This document shows positions 56,432 to 64,000 of a stretch of 64,000 nt of DNA, one piece after another; position 1 is the stretch's first letter, and every line of letters begins with the position of its first letter. Both the position numbers and the translations under genes were made by a program. The notes under the pieces are model-generated. The model saw only the letters and a list, made by a program, of their open reading frames with translations. It was not told the origin of the DNA and did not search any database. This stretch comes from JAMXLO01 sp963776505 (GTDB taxonomy: Bacteria; Pseudomonadota; Alphaproteobacteria; Acetobacterales; Acetobacteraceae): NCBI GenBank assembly GCA_963776505.1, contig CAVZNH010000022.1:1-64000 (forward strand), read 5' to 3'.

Positions 56432-57484
56432 ATGGGGTTCCTACGCAACACCTGGTACGTGGCGCTGTGGGCGCAGGACCTGTCGCCGGGCGAACTGGTG
56501 GCTCGCACATTCCTGAATGAGCCGATCGTGCTGTTCCGCCGGACCGACGGTCGGCCCGCCGCCATCGCCGATATCTGCGCCCATCGGTTCAGCCCGTTGT
56601 CCAAGGGCAAGATCGTCCACGGCGACCACGTGCGTTGCCCGTATCACGGGCTGGAGTTCGACGCCCGCGGACAGTGCGTCGGCAATCCACATGGCAACGG
56701 CCGCATCCCGACCAACATGAAGGTGCGCAGCTATCCGGTCTGCGAGAGGCACTCGCTGCTCTGGATCTGGATGGGCGAGCAGCCGGCCGATCCGGCGCTG
56801 ATCCCCGATTTCAGCCTGCTCGATCCCGACAGCGGCCGGATGGTGAGCAAACGCGATTGGATCCTGATGGATGCCGGTTATCGGCTGATCACCGACAACC
56901 TGCTCGATCTCAGCCACACGGCGGTGATCCACGAGGGCATACTCGGCAGCGAACATACCATCCGCGCCGATCTGACGGTGACGCAACAGGGCAACCAGAT
57001 CATGGTCGCCCGCAGCCTGCCGAACGTGCCGGTGCCTGGGCTCTACGATCTGCTGTTTCGCCGTGACGGCGGTCTGGTAGACCTGTGGATGAACATGCGC
57101 TGGGACGCGCCGGGCTGCCTGCTGAACGACACCGGCGTCACCGCGCCAGGCGCTACGCGAGACGCTGGCACCGGGTTCTGGGGCACACATTTCCTCACGC
57201 CGCAGACCGAGGAGACCACCTACTATCTGTTCGCCGCCGTGCGCTTCAATCCGATCTCGTGGGGCGAGCCGCTGGACAGCGAGATTCACCAGCAGATATC
57301 TGCTCTGCGCCGCATCGCGTTCGAGGATCAGGACCAGGTGATCATCAGGGCGCAGCAGGAGAACATCCGAAAAGCGCCTTATCCGTTGAGGCCCGTGCTG
57401 TTCGACATCGATGTTGGGCCGGTGCGTTACAAGCGCATTCTCGATGCGATGATCCATCAGGAAATGCAGCAGCGTGCGGCCTGA
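56432..57484 (+). CDS. Rieske oxygenase alpha subunit (VanA/vanillate O-demethylase-like)
   Basis: 350 residues from the ATG at 56432 (MGFLRNTWYVALWAQDLSPG; GGGAGGG upstream). Rieske ligands Cys49/His51 (DICAHRFSPLSKG) and Cys69/His72 (RCPYHGLEF). The mononuclear iron site is in LITDNLLDLSHTAVIHEGIL with the bridging Asp. The short length and lack of a beta subunit fit the VanA, DdmC and toluenesulfonate-type O-demethylases or hydroxylases. It needs a reductase/ferredoxin; no VanB-type gene adjoins, though the Rieske ferredoxin/reductase pair at 4081-6144 exists in the window. The ring or methoxy substrate is not deducible. Immediately downstream is the IS element. Confidence 0.9.
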   Translation: MGFLRNTWYVALWAQDLSPGELVARTFLNEPIVLFRRTDGRPAAIADICAHRFSPLSKGKIVHGDHVRCPYHGLEFDARGQCVGNPHGNGRIPTNMKVRSYPVCERHSLLWIWMGEQPADPALIPDFSLLDPDSGRMVSKRDWILMDAGYRLITDNLLDLSHTAVIHEGILGSEHTIRADLTVTQQGNQIMVARSLPNVPVPGLYDLLFRRDGGLVDLWMNMRWDAPGCLLNDTGVTAPGATRDAGTGFWGTHFLTPQTEETTYYLFAAVRFNPISWGEPLDSEIHQQISALRRIAFEDQDQVIIRAQQENIRKAPYPLRPVLFDIDVGPVRYKRILDAMIHQEMQQRAA

Positions 57485-57542
57485 GCTGATGGCCGGCTAG
57501 CCACGCCCTTGCTTTGATGCAGGCAACAAAGACGTGGATGAC

Positions 57543-57555
57543 GGGGCCAAGCCCC
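57543..57555. repeat. Target-site duplication, left copy
   Basis: GGGGCCAAGCCCC, identical to 58952-58964. A 13-base duplication is in the range reported for IS4-family insertions (about 9-13). Confidence 0.9.
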
Positions 57556-57593
57556 ATAGGCGCTAACTTAAGGCGCCGGCCAATCGGTTCACC

Positions 57594-57629
57594 GTCATGG
57601 CCGGCCTTGTGCCACGGCTGTCCGGTTGG
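57594..57629. repeat. Subterminal inverted repeat of the IS, left copy
   Basis: 36 bases beginning GTCATGGCCGGCC and ending TGTCCGGTTGG, inverted at 58880-58915 with a single mismatch (CCTTG versus CCCTG). It could be a transposase binding site or a promoter-silencing hairpin. A related motif occurs near 632-664. Confidence 0.85.
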
Positions 57630-57694
57630 ATTTTGGTGGACGCGGCGCACGGCGTTGATTTTCTCAGTTCGAGCCGTTTCCCGACGAATCGAAC

Positions 57695-58876
57695 ATGAGA
57701 GGAGCCCGCGCCGTGCCGCATCAGAATACTGTATTCCGCCAGGTGGCGAACCTGCTTCCCTGGGCCACGCTGGATCGACTGATTGCGGCGAGTGGCGCGG
57801 ATACGGGCGTGCGCCGACTGAGTACCAAGGATCTGCTGCTGACCCTGTTGTTTGCCCAACTCTCCGAGGCAAAAAGCCTGCGCGACATAGAAGCGCTGCT
57901 GGCGAGCCAGGCGGCCCGACGCTATCATTCCGGTCTGCGCGAGGTGCACCGCTCGACACTGGCGGATGCTGCGGCAAGGCGGCCGGTGTCGGTGTTCACC
58001 GGCCTGCTGTCTGTGATGATGGCCGGCGTGGCGCGCCAGTATCGCCGCGACCTTGCCGGTTGTGTGCGGCTGATCGATGCCACCACGATCCGGCTGAACC
58101 GGCTGAGCGAGGGCTGGTCGCGTTTCTCCGCGCATCTGTGTGGCGTCAAGGCACACGTGGTCTACGATCCGGATGCTGACTGCCCGCTCTATCTTGGAAT
58201 GACGCCGGCACGGGTGAATGACATCACGGCCGCGAAGGTCATGCCGGTCGAGGCTGGCGCGACCTACGTGTTCGATCTCGGCTACTACGATTACGGCTGG
58301 TGGGCGAAGCTGGATGACGCGGCGTGTCGCCTGGTGACGCGGCTGAAGTCCAACACGCCGTTGGAACTGATCGAGGAGCGGCCGTTGCCGGCCGATCCCG
58401 ACAATATCCTCTCCGATCGGATCGGCTTTCTGCCGGAACGGATGGCAGCGAGCCGGCACAATCCGATGTCGAACGCGGTGCGCGAGATCAGGGTCAGGCT
58501 GGAAACCGGCAAGGTTCTGCGCATCGTCACCAACGACCTCGATGCGCCAGCCAGCGAGATTGCCGATCTCTACAAACGTCGCTGGGCGATCGAGCTGTTC
58601 TTCCGCTGGATCAAGCAGATCCTCAGGATCAAGCATTTCTACGGCACCAGCGAGAACGCCATGCGTACTCAGATCGCTGTGGCGCTGATCGCCTTCGTGC
58701 TGCTCAAGCTGGCTCACAACGCGCAAACCATCATCACCAGCATGACCCAATTCGCCCGATTGATCCGCGCAACCATATTGCACCGCCGGCCCATCGACCG
58801 GCTGCGAACAGCCCACGGCCAAGTCGATCCCGTCCCTCGACATTCCGCCCGACAAATGTCGTTACTTTCCGCATGA
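57695..58876 (+). CDS. IS4 family DDE transposase
   Basis: 393 residues. DDE triad: Asp128 (VRLIDATTIRLN), Asp194 (YVFDLGYYDYGWW) and Glu300, within the YREK signature Y293-R296-E300-K307 (LYKRRWAIELFFRWIKQ), with exact spacing. The N-terminal domain (VFRQVANLLPWATLDRLIAA) binds the ends. The ATG at 57695 follows GAACATGAG and lacks a strong Shine-Dalgarno, as usual for transposases. Full length, no frameshift, so probably active. Confidence 0.96.
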   Translation: MRGARAVPHQNTVFRQVANLLPWATLDRLIAASGADTGVRRLSTKDLLLTLLFAQLSEAKSLRDIEALLASQAARRYHSGLREVHRSTLADAAARRPVSVFTGLLSVMMAGVARQYRRDLAGCVRLIDATTIRLNRLSEGWSRFSAHLCGVKAHVVYDPDADCPLYLGMTPARVNDITAAKVMPVEAGATYVFDLGYYDYGWWAKLDDAACRLVTRLKSNTPLELIEERPLPADPDNILSDRIGFLPERMAASRHNPMSNAVREIRVRLETGKVLRIVTNDLDAPASEIADLYKRRWAIELFFRWIKQILRIKHFYGTSENAMRTQIAVALIAFVLLKLAHNAQTIITSMTQFARLIRATILHRRPIDRLRTAHGQVDPVPRHSARQMSLLSA

Positions 58877-58879
58877 TAG

Positions 58880-58915
58880 CCAACCGGACAGCCGTGGCAC
58901 AGGGCCGGCCATGAC
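58880..58915. repeat. Subterminal inverted repeat of the IS, right copy
   Basis: CCAACCGGACAGCCGTGGCA and following bases, the reverse complement of 57594-57629 with one mismatch. It starts 3 bases after the transposase stop and may act as a terminator. Confidence 0.85.
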
Positions 58916-58951
58916 GATTGGAGGCAGGCCCGCGCTTAAGTTGCCGCCTAT

Positions 58952-58964
58952 GGGGCCAAGCCCC
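58952..58964. repeat. Target-site duplication, right copy
   Basis: GGGGCCAAGCCCC, identical to 57543-57555; followed by GTCATGAC, completing the split palindrome. Confidence 0.9.
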
Positions 58965-59112
58965 GTCATGACGAAGGAGGACGACCCGTGACCAACTCGG
59001 TTCGCTTATTCTCCAGCAAACCCTGAGTTGACGCGGGAGCGCAGCGTCTTACGTTCGCGCATCGACGTCGCCGGACTGCTCCGGCCGCAACCGGACGCTG
59101 GAGCGCGGCAAC

Positions 59113-60018
59113 ATGCCCGTATGGCTGCCCGTCACTGTCTCCGCCGCGCTGTTCCAGTGCTGGCGGACCGCGATGCAGCAGAAGCTGCGTCATCTGCTGT
59201 CGGTCAACGGCGCGGGCTTCGTTCGCTATCTGTATGGCGCGCCCACGGCACTAGTGCTGCTGGTCGGCTCTCTCGTTGCGACCGGGCTGCCGCTGCCGGC
59301 ACCCAACGTTGCCTTCGTGATCCACTGCGCGGTGGGGGGACTGATGCAGATCCTCGCCACCAACCTGCTGATCATGGCGTTCGGCTACCGAAATTTTGCC
59401 GTCGGTACCGCCTATTCCAAGACCGAGACAGCGCAGAGCGCCATCATCGCGCTGTTCGTGCTGCACGAGGTGCTGCGTCCGGCATCGTGGATCGGCATCT
59501 GCATCGGCCTTGCCGGCGTGATGACGTTGTCACTTGCCGGACGCGGCATGCGACCGGCGGAACTGGCGCGCGCGACGGTGCAGCCGGCGGCACTGGCCGG
59601 TCTCGGCGCCGGGTTCTTGTTCGCGCTCACCACGGTGTTCATCAAGCTTGCCAATCAGGCGTTGACGGGGCCCAGCCTGTTTGTCCGTGCGCTGTTCGTG
59701 CTGGTCGTGACGAACACGCTGCAGATCGTGATGCAGGGCGGCTTCCTGGCGTTGCGCGAACCGCGTGAGCTGCGCAAGGCATTCACCACCTGGCGGAGTT
59801 CAGCCTGGGTCGGTACGTTGTCCGCACTCGGCTCCGCATGCTGGTTCACCGCATTCGCGCTGGCCCCGATCGGGCTGGTGCGCTCCGTCGGCCAGATCGA
59901 GATCGTGTTCACCCTGACGTTCAGCCGGTTCTATCTGAAGGAGACGCTCAAGCCAGGCGATATCGCCGGACTTGTTCTGGTGGTGGCAGGCGTACTGCTG
60001 ATCGTTCTGGCGAACTGA
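59113..60018 (+). CDS. DMT/EamA family transporter
   Basis: 301 residues, ten predicted membrane helices in two EamA repeats (LPVTVSAALFQCWRTAMQQK; VGTLSALGSACWFTAFALAP; IAGLVLVVAGVLLIVLAN). Drug/metabolite transporter superfamily, probably exporting a small metabolite or amino acid; specificity unknown. Start ATG at 59113. It is a rightward single gene, convergent with the MFS gene (6 bases between stops). The region 58965-59112 holds only short frames and part of the IS flank. Confidence 0.88.
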   Translation: MPVWLPVTVSAALFQCWRTAMQQKLRHLLSVNGAGFVRYLYGAPTALVLLVGSLVATGLPLPAPNVAFVIHCAVGGLMQILATNLLIMAFGYRNFAVGTAYSKTETAQSAIIALFVLHEVLRPASWIGICIGLAGVMTLSLAGRGMRPAELARATVQPAALAGLGAGFLFALTTVFIKLANQALTGPSLFVRALFVLVVTNTLQIVMQGGFLALREPRELRKAFTTWRSSAWVGTLSALGSACWFTAFALAPIGLVRSVGQIEIVFTLTFSRFYLKETLKPGDIAGLVLVVAGVLLIVLAN

Positions 60019-60024
60019 CGCCCG

Positions 60025-61264
60025 TCACGCGAGGGCGGTTGATGGTCGCCACTGCCGGCTACGCAGCACGAGGGCACCGATCACCGCCAGGTTCAGCAGA
60101 TTGAACAGCACGCCGACCGCGAAGGCGGGCGCATAGAACGCAAACCGGTCGTACATCACGCCGGCGAGCCAGCCACCCGCTGCCATGCCAAGTGAGCCGG
60201 GAAGCAGCATGGTGGGGATGCGCCAGCTTGCCTCCGAGGCCGGGAACAGTTCCCGCGCCGCCAGCACGTAACCCGGGAATCAAGCCACCAAAGCCGAAGC
60301 CGAACACCGCGGAGATGGTGAACAGACCAATCTCGTCCTGGGTCACCAGGAACCCAGCCATCGCCGTGGCCTGCGCTGCAGAGGCCCACAGGATGGTCCG
60401 CAGGCCACCGATCCGGTCCGCCAGCCAGCCCCAGAACTGCCGAGCGAAGAACGCTGAACCCAGCAGCACCGACAGCATCGCCGCGCCTTGCGCTGGCGCG
60501 ATGCCGATATCGCTGCAGAACGCCACCATATGCGCCATCGGCATCGACATCGTCATGCAGCAGCAGAAGGTGGCGAACCCCAGCGCCGCCAGCACCAGGT
60601 TGGGCGGCAGTCCAAGGACCTTCTCGCCGACCCGCGGGCCCTCATAGATGCTGCCCAGCGCCGCCGCATCCGGCGCGCGGCGCAGGAAGATCGCCGCCAA
60701 CGGCACGATCACGACCACGGCGAACACCGCGTATGCCAGCATCGTCCCGCGCCAGCCGATCGCACCGATGCCGTACTGGAACAGCGGTGGCCACAGCGCC
60801 CCGGCGATATACTGGCCGGCGGAGATCAGCGCGATCGCGGTGCCTCGCCGCACATCGAACCAGCGACTGACATAGGTCATCAGCGGCGCGAACATGCCGG
60901 CGGCCCCGAGCAGTCCGACCAGCAGGAAGCTGCTGATATAGAGCTGCGTCAGTCCACCCAGCGACGAGATCGTCAGCCCGGTGCCGATCATCGTTCCACC
61001 GAAGATCACCACCGCACGCACGCCGATGCGCTCGGCGAGCCAGCCCATCGCGATGCCGCCGCAGCCGGCGCCGATGAATGTCAACGCGACAGCCAACGCC
61101 GGCGCCGAACGCGTCGCACCGAATTCCTCGGCGATCGGCTTCAGCGCCACAACGGTGGTGAGCGGCGCGCCGTACGATACGCTCAGCACGGTCAGCGCCG
61201 CGATGGCGACCACCCACGATGTCCGCGTCTCCACGCTGCCCGCGTGCGCGCCGCTGCCGTTCAT
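60025..61264 (-). pseudogene. MFS transporter, frameshifted
   Basis: Start at 61264 (MNGSGAHAGSVETRTSWVVA), major facilitator superfamily of the oxalate/formate-antiporter or monocarboxylate-like branch: APLTTVVALKPIAEEFGATR, LAERIGVRAVVIFGGTMIG, GAAGMFAPLMTYVSRWFDVR and WLADRIGGLRTILWASAAQA. The frame fails near 60275 after FGFGGLIPG; the other frame continues YVLAARELFPASEASWRIPT and GWLAGVMYDRFAFYAPAFAV to the stop at 60025. One indel. Specificity unknown. Confidence 0.82.
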
Positions 61265-61297
61265 TGGATGCGTTTCCTCGGTGCTTCGTAAGCGAGC

Positions 61298-62305
61298 TTA
61301 GTCGAACATCGCGGCGATGACAGCCGGGTCCACCTCCTCGATCCGCGACGGCTGCCAGCGCGGCTTGCGGTCCTTGTCCACCACCATGGCACGCACGCCC
61401 TCGGCAAAGTCGGGATGTTGCATCGTGGCGCGCGTGAGTGCCAGTTCGGCCGCCTGGCATTGCGGCAAGGTCAGGTTCGCGCCGCGCCGCAGAGCCTCAA
61501 GTGTCCAGCACAAAGCTGACGGCGAGACCGTCCGCAATGTGGCCAAGGTCTTCGTTGCCCAGGAGTCTTCGATCGCCTCGAGGCGGCGCACGATCTCGGG
61601 CACGCTGTCGGCGCCAAAGCAGTGATCGATCGCGCCGCGTTGTGTCGCCAGCGAGAAAAGCGGCAGCGGTGCGGCGTGTGAGCCGAGTGCCCCGGGACCA
61701 TCGGCGACCAGCGCGTGCGACAGCGCCGGCAGGTCCGCGCGCGGCGTGAAGTGCGTTGCGAGCCCTGCATGGACCGAATCCGCGCCCTGCATGCGCATCC
61801 CAGTCAGCCCAAGATACGTGCCGATCCGGCCTGGCAGCCGCGGCAGAAAGAACGTCGCGCCGATATCAGGGAAGAAGCCGATCGCTGTCTCCGGCATGGC
61901 GAATGCGGCGTGCTCGGTGGCGACGCGATACGGTGCATGCACCGACACGCCGATACCGCCGCCCATGCATATGCCGTCGATCAGCGCGACATACGGCTTC
62001 GGATAGGTGGCGATCATCAGGTTCAGCTCGTACTCCTCGCGGAAGAACGTCTCGGCCCTGTGATGCTCGCCATCCAACTGGTACTGGCGGAGCGCACGGA
62101 TATCGCCGCCGGCGCAGAAGGCACGATCGCCGGCACCTTCGATCACCACACCGTGGACCTGCGGGTCGTCCCGCCACGCTGTCAGCGCCCGCGTGCAGGC
62201 CCGGATCATCGCGAGGTCGAGCGCGTTGAGTGCCTGCGGTCGGTTCAGCACGATCCGCCCCACGCGCCCGTCGCGTCGGGCGATCACGGTCTGTTCGTCT
62301 TGCAT
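61298..62305 (-). CDS. 3-hydroxyisobutyryl-CoA hydrolase (crotonase family)
   Basis: 335 residues from the ATG at 62305 (MQDEQTVIARRDGRVGRIVL). Family-specific blocks: GAGDRAFCAGGDIRALRQYQ, IDGICMGGGIGVSVHAPYRV, FAMPETAIGFFPDIGATFFL (catalytic Glu) and FAEGVRAMVVDKDRKPRWQP. The long C-terminus separates it from enoyl-CoA hydratases. It acts in valine degradation, releasing 3-hydroxyisobutyrate. The frame is open upstream to 62644, but that overlaps the divergent binding-protein gene. It lies 33 bases downstream of the MFS gene start on the same strand, so it is upstream in transcription of that transporter. Confidence 0.9.
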   Translation of the reverse strand: MQDEQTVIARRDGRVGRIVLNRPQALNALDLAMIRACTRALTAWRDDPQVHGVVIEGAGDRAFCAGGDIRALRQYQLDGEHHRAETFFREEYELNLMIATYPKPYVALIDGICMGGGIGVSVHAPYRVATEHAAFAMPETAIGFFPDIGATFFLPRLPGRIGTYLGLTGMRMQGADSVHAGLATHFTPRADLPALSHALVADGPGALGSHAAPLPLFSLATQRGAIDHCFGADSVPEIVRRLEAIEDSWATKTLATLRTVSPSALCWTLEALRRGANLTLPQCQAAELALTRATMQHPDFAEGVRAMVVDKDRKPRWQPSRIEEVDPAVIAAMFD

Positions 62306-62440
62306 GCGTGTCTCCAGGATGGTCAGAGCATCTAGCGCGCCGCCGCTGGGCGCGCCAAGGCAGACCCCGACTTTCACTTCCGGCCAATTTCGCGGATTGT
62401 AGGGCTTCGCCGCAGAGCTGGAACCCGGAGCCAAACATAG

Positions 62441-63472
62441 ATGCATGTCCGCTCGCTTGTGGCCGCCGCGGCGATCCTCGCGCTCTCGTGTGGCATTGCC
62501 GCGGCGCGTGACCTGACCGTGGTCGCGCGCGGGCCGGCGCAGGAGGCGATCAAGCACGTGTTCATCCAGCCGTTCACCATGGCGACCGGCATCGCGGTGC
62601 AGCCTGAAAGTTGGGGAGGCGGCATCGACGCGCTCCGCACGCAATCGAAGGCACCAGACAATGTCTGGGATCTGGTCCAGGTGAATAGCGACGAACTGAC
62701 GACCGGCTGCTCCGAGGGGCTGTTTGAGAAGCTCGACTGGTCAGCGATCGGCGGCAAGGATCACTATCTGCCGCAGGCGGTCAGCGACTGCGGCGTGGGC
62801 TCCGGTCTGGCGAGCCTCGTGCTCGCCTGGGACCGCGACAAGTTTCCCGCGACGCCCGGGTGGGCGGACTTCTGGGATGTCGCGAAGTATCCCGGCAAGC
62901 GCGGGCTGCACCGCGGCGTTCGCGGCAATCTGGAGTTCGCGCTGTTCGCCGACGGTGTATCGCCGCCCGACGTCTACAAGGTACTCGCCACCTCAGAGGG
63001 TGTCGATCGCGCCTTTCGGCGATTGGATCAGCTGAAACCTTACATCGTGTGGTGGCAGGACGATGCCGAGGCGGCGCGCATCCTGGCGTCGGGCGATGTG
63101 CTGATGACCAGTGCGGCGGCACCGGCGATCGGCGCCGTCAACCGGACCGCGCATCGCAATTTTGGCGTGCAGTGGACGGCAAGCCTCTATGATGTGGAGA
63201 GCTGGACAATACTGAAGGGCAGTCCGAACCTCCGGGCCGCGACACAGTTCCTCTACTTCGCCGGGACGCCGGCGATCGAGGCGCGGCTGGTCGAGCTGTT
63301 CGGCGAGGGCGGGCTGGCAAAAGGCGCCAATGACGGACTGCCGCCAGAGCTCGCGCAGACCTCGCCGACCGCGCCGGCCAACCTCAATGCGGCGGTTCGC
63401 GTGGACGCGGCATTCTGGCATGACAATCTCGCCAAGCTGCACCAGCAGTTCGAGACCTGGTTGACGCGTTGA
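62441..63472 (+). CDS. ABC transporter substrate-binding protein, PotD/family 1-like
   Basis: 343 residues. Sec signal peptide MHVRSLVAAAAILALSCGIA, cleaved after AAA. Mature protein LTVVARGPAQEAIKHVFIQP, WDLVQVNSDELTTGCSEGLF, VLAWDRDKFPATPGWADFWD and VDRAFRRLDQLKPYIVWWQD: polyamine/spermidine-type extracellular solute-binding fold. GGAGCC precedes the ATG. Its stop overlaps the next start (TTGA), coupling it to a STAS-MlaE permease, which is unusual because PotD-type binding proteins normally pair with PotB/PotC permeases. Confidence 0.87.
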   Translation: MHVRSLVAAAAILALSCGIAAARDLTVVARGPAQEAIKHVFIQPFTMATGIAVQPESWGGGIDALRTQSKAPDNVWDLVQVNSDELTTGCSEGLFEKLDWSAIGGKDHYLPQAVSDCGVGSGLASLVLAWDRDKFPATPGWADFWDVAKYPGKRGLHRGVRGNLEFALFADGVSPPDVYKVLATSEGVDRAFRRLDQLKPYIVWWQDDAEAARILASGDVLMTSAAAPAIGAVNRTAHRNFGVQWTASLYDVESWTILKGSPNLRAATQFLYFAGTPAIEARLVELFGEGGLAKGANDGLPPELAQTSPTAPANLNAAVRVDAAFWHDNLAKLHQQFETWLTR

Positions 63473-64000
63473 GCAAGGCCACCAGCCTGTCCATCGAACA
63501 GCGCGAGGGGCGCGCGATCATGGTGTTCGCTGGCCGGCTCGACGCGGCTTCAATCGGTGCGGTGTGGCGTCCTGCGATGCGGGCGGCGGGACGCGCACGC
63601 GGCCATCCGCTGTCCTTCGACCTCAGTGGCGTGTCGTTCAGTGACGTGGCGGGAGCAGGCTTCCTCGCAGCCGTGGAAGCGGCCCATGGGGACGCGGCGG
63701 AACTGATAGGTGCGCCGGAGCACGTGCCGGCATTGCTGGTTCGCGCTCGAGCGGCAGCTCATGATGGCGCGACCGGCGAGGCCGCGCCGCGTCCCTCGAC
63801 GCGAGACGTTCTCGCGATGGCATTCGGGCTGGCATTGGCCAGCGTCGCCTTCGTTGGCGAGGCAGCAGTCGCGATTGCCAGACTACCGACGCGCCGCCGC
63901 ATGCTGCGTTGGTCCGATCTGCTGCGCTACATCGATCAGGCTGGCGTGCGAGCACTGCCCCTGGTGCTGATGCTCGGCTACCTGATCGGCCTGATCCTGG
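63469..64000 (+). CDS. STAS-domain MlaE-type ABC permease, cut by window end
   Basis: Starts at TTG 63469 inside the previous stop (TTGA), reading SKATSLSIEQREGRAIMVFA, and is open to 64000 (177 codons seen). The N-terminal STAS domain (LSFDLSGVSFSDVAGAGFLA) is followed by LRYIDQAGVRALPLVLMLGY, the start of the MlaE/YrbE permease domain. MlaE permeases, with MlaF ATPase and MlaD MCE protein, move phospholipids or sterols/hopanoids between membranes; the STAS-MlaE fusion is known in alphaproteobacteria. mlaF and mlaD should lie just beyond the window. A role in hopanoid or lipid traffic is conceivable here but unproven. Confidence 0.82.
   Translation, partial: MSKATSLSIEQREGRAIMVFAGRLDAASIGAVWRPAMRAAGRARGHPLSFDLSGVSFSDVAGAGFLAAVEAAHGDAAELIGAPEHVPALLVRARAAAHDGATGEAAPRPSTRDVLAMAFGLALASVAFVGEAAVAIARLPTRRRMLRWSDLLRYIDQAGVRALPLVLMLGYLIGLIL

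Larger units (their letters stand above)
57556..58951. mobile_element. IS4-family insertion sequence, complete, 1396 bp
   Basis: Flanked by an exact 13-bp direct repeat GGGGCCAAGCCCC (57543-57555 and 58952-58964), the target duplication. Terminal inverted repeats: left ATAGGCGCTAACTTAAG (57556-57572), right complement ATAGGCGGCAACTTAAG (58951-58935), 15 of 17 matching. A second, subterminal inverted repeat of 36 bases (57594-57629 with 58880-58915) has one mismatch. It carries a single transposase gene (57695-58876). The element appears intact and potentially mobile. The pre-insertion site was itself a palindrome (ATGACGGGGC-CAA-GCCCCGTCAT). Confidence 0.92.

Overview
The window is GC-rich bacterial DNA that looks alphaproteobacterial, most likely from the Acetobacteraceae or a close Rhodospirillales relative. 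The support is a bacteriohopanepolyol side-chain gene set (hpnH, hpnI, hpnJ) beside MEP-pathway genes (ispH, dxs) and ispA, a COQ9-family ubiquinone protein, many CaiB/acyl-CoA/LLM catabolic genes, and a coiled-coil hypothetical family that I associate with Acetobacteraceae genomes. This placement is inference; no rRNA or tRNA gene was seen to confirm it.

Layout. 1-9.8 kb: accessory DNA with decayed genes (HTH/coiled-coil, SMP-30, GT2, GH5), an SDR, a flavoprotein, an orphan gene with striking upstream palindromes, a Rieske ferredoxin with its reductase, and a MocR regulator. 9.9-18.4 kb: core genes rpsU, def, a coq9-like gene, MOSC and clpB, interleaved with an enoyl-CoA hydratase, a phosphoesterase, an SDR and a GNAT acetyltransferase. 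18.4-46.7 kb: a long catabolic region with two peptide-type binding proteins, molybdenum hydroxylase and oxidoreductase genes, two Ldh2-type dehydrogenases, amidohydrolases, LLM flavoproteins, HpcH aldolase, MaoC hydratase, acyl-CoA dehydrogenase, CaiB transferase, threonine aldolase, a TPP enzyme and a flavin hydroxylase. Five of these (46668 down to 38611) form one leftward chain in which every junction overlaps. 46.7-55.6 kb: the isoprenoid/hopanoid block, with ispH-hpnH leftward and ispA-dxs and hpnI-hpnJ rightward. 55.6-64 kb: a family-specific hypothetical, a Rieske oxygenase, a complete IS4-type element with 13-bp target duplications, DMT and MFS transporters, a 3-hydroxyisobutyryl-CoA hydrolase, and a binding protein coupled to a STAS-MlaE permease cut by the window end.

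How the parts fit. Dxs and IspH act in C5 isoprenoid supply, IspA makes farnesyl diphosphate, HpnH adds the adenosyl side chain to hopene and HpnI/HpnJ elaborate it. The squalene and hopene cyclase genes and hpnK are not in the window. The catabolic genes read as CoA-linked degradation of amides, organic acids or aromatics, but no substrate can be read from sequence.

Caution. About fifteen genes carry single-base frameshifts, several being one extra G or C in a short run, and one of these is the normally essential ispA. Residual sequencing error is therefore a serious alternative to gene decay for the single-indel cases. The HTH, GT2 and molybdopterin-oxidoreductase loci are broken more heavily.
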